Positions 63,293-64,000 of a stretch of DNA of 64,000 nucleotides are shown here, one piece after another. The stretch's first letter is position 1. Each line of letters starts with the position of its first letter. The stretch covers positions 310,001-374,000 of the forward strand of contig OZ219862.1 of NCBI GenBank assembly GCA_964291445.2, in the 5' to 3' direction. The stretch comes from JAPOXR01 sp964291445 (GTDB lineage Bacteria > Pseudomonadota > Alphaproteobacteria > Rhodobacterales > Rhodobacteraceae). The translations under genes and the position numbers were made by a program. The notes under the pieces are model-generated. The model was given only the letters and a program-made list of their open reading frames with translations, did no database searches and was not told the DNA's origin.

Positions 63293-64000
63293 TCACGAAC
63301 CGGCCAGGGCGATGGCCGCTGACGCAGACAAGAGGGCCAGTCCCAGGGGGCGAGATACGAGACGGCCAAGTTCCGGCATTTTTTCCAGGCACATGACGAT
63401 TGTCGCCACCCCCATCCAGAGCACGCTCATGGCGCCGGCGACGAGCGAGATGGACATCAGCAACCAGCAGCAGCCTGCACAGACCACGCCCATCCTGAGA
63501 CCAAGCAGGACTTCGTTCAGCCGCGCGTGCCGCCAATGGGCCAGGAAGAACATCAGCGGCGACCGGCACCGCGCAAGACATGCATCCTTGACCGGCAGGA
63601 ACTGGTAGATGCCGGCAGCAGCCAGCACCAGGCATGCCATCTGCCAGCCCTGTTCAGGGAATGGCAGCAAAACCGCCATCCGCAGCTGAACGGCCGACAT
63701 CATCAGGGCAAATGTCACCCACACTGCCAGGAAACCGGCGGCAAGCTCGATGGCGCCCCGTGAGCCGGCGGCGGCTGGCAGCTGCTCATAGCCTGCAATG
63801 GCCGGCAGAAAGGTCGGCAGCATCATGGCGATTGCCATCAGCATCCACATGCCCATCAGGGTCGGATAACCGGCCGTCAGCGGATCGACCGAACACAGGC
63901 CCAGCCAGAACTCCAGCCCGTAGACCAGCAACCCGTCCAGCTGCCCCTCGGGCAGGCCAAGACGAAACAGCGCTGCCCAGGACAGGCAGATTGCAAGATA
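63293..64000 (-). CDS. DUF2182 membrane protein (partial, 5' end beyond the window)
   Basis: The frame is open from the last base of the window, so the start is missing; at least 235 residues are present, with about six to seven hydrophobic segments. The core MWMLMAIAMMLPTFLPAIAG and the later CRSPL are DUF2182 features, and the family is predicted to be a metal-binding integral membrane protein. Its stop is 19 bases from the DUF1326 start, and these two families usually occur together. With dmdA, acuI and glcB this makes a five-gene same-strand run. Confidence 0.83.
   Translation of the reverse strand, partial: YLAICLSWAALFRLGLPEGQLDGLLVYGLEFWLGLCSVDPLTAGYPTLMGMWMLMAIAMMLPTFLPAIAGYEQLPAAAGSRGAIELAAGFLAVWVTFALMMSAVQLRMAVLLPFPEQGWQMACLVLAAAGIYQFLPVKDACLARCRSPLMFFLAHWRHARLNEVLLGLRMGVVCAGCCWLLMSISLVAGAMSVLWMGVATIVMCLEKMPELGRLVSRPLGLALLSASAAIALAGS

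Overview
The window looks like the chromosome of a GC-rich, free-living or host-associated alphaproteobacterium, probably marine. The evidence is gene order and family content: a holB-tatD-MBL run, glyQ-glyS followed by a PpdK-like gene, divergent YqeY/carA, lipB beside ctaD, bacterial phytanoyl-CoA dioxygenases, TRAP and tripartite tricarboxylate (TTT) transporters, and a DMSP demethylase (dmdA)-acuI pair. I cannot assign a genus. No phage, IS element, integrase or CRISPR array is visible.

Layout. 1-3.0 kb (+): end of holB, tatD, an MBL hydrolase and an AEC carrier. 3.0-6.7 kb (-): substrate-binding protein and two permeases of a polyamine/opine-type ABC importer; a matching ATPase lies apart at 16.7-17.8 kb. 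7.2-16.0 kb: two PhyH dioxygenases, a complete TRAP transporter, an IlvD/Edd sugar-acid dehydratase and an enolase-superfamily enzyme, which together suggest sugar-acid uptake and catabolism. 18.0-33.9 kb: core genes, namely tRNA-Leu(GAG), lipB, ctaD, yqeY, carA, ilvC, a UbiH-type hydroxylase, glmM, a SleB-type hydrolase, a PpdK-like protein with a degenerate ATP-binding half, glyS and glyQ.

34.1-50.7 kb is the accessory heart of the window. It holds a secreted protease-fold protein lacking catalytic His and Ser, a formylglycine-generating enzyme, and a minus-strand cluster (SDR, split transketolase, cytoplasmic Cys-type sulfatase, TctA, TctB, TctC, GntR regulator). A divergent plus-strand operon follows (second split transketolase, MR/MLE enzyme, NTF2-FMO flavoprotein). 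Matching inverted repeats in front of tctC and in the gntR/transketolase divergent region suggest that one GntR protein controls both arms. I read this as uptake and intracellular desulfation of a sulfated organic acid, then breakdown by transketolase chemistry; no characterised pathway I know has this exact set.

50.8-52.5 kb carries a small helical protein overlapping an AbiEii-like nucleotidyltransferase, preceded by a degenerate tandem copy of the small gene, all just before tRNA-Ser(GGA). 52.9-64.0 kb (-): class II aldolase, AlaX-type editing protein, a large MscS channel, cysK, malate synthase G, acuI, dmdA and a DUF1326/DUF2182 pair, the last running off the window. The dmdA-acuI pair implies use of dimethylsulfoniopropionate.
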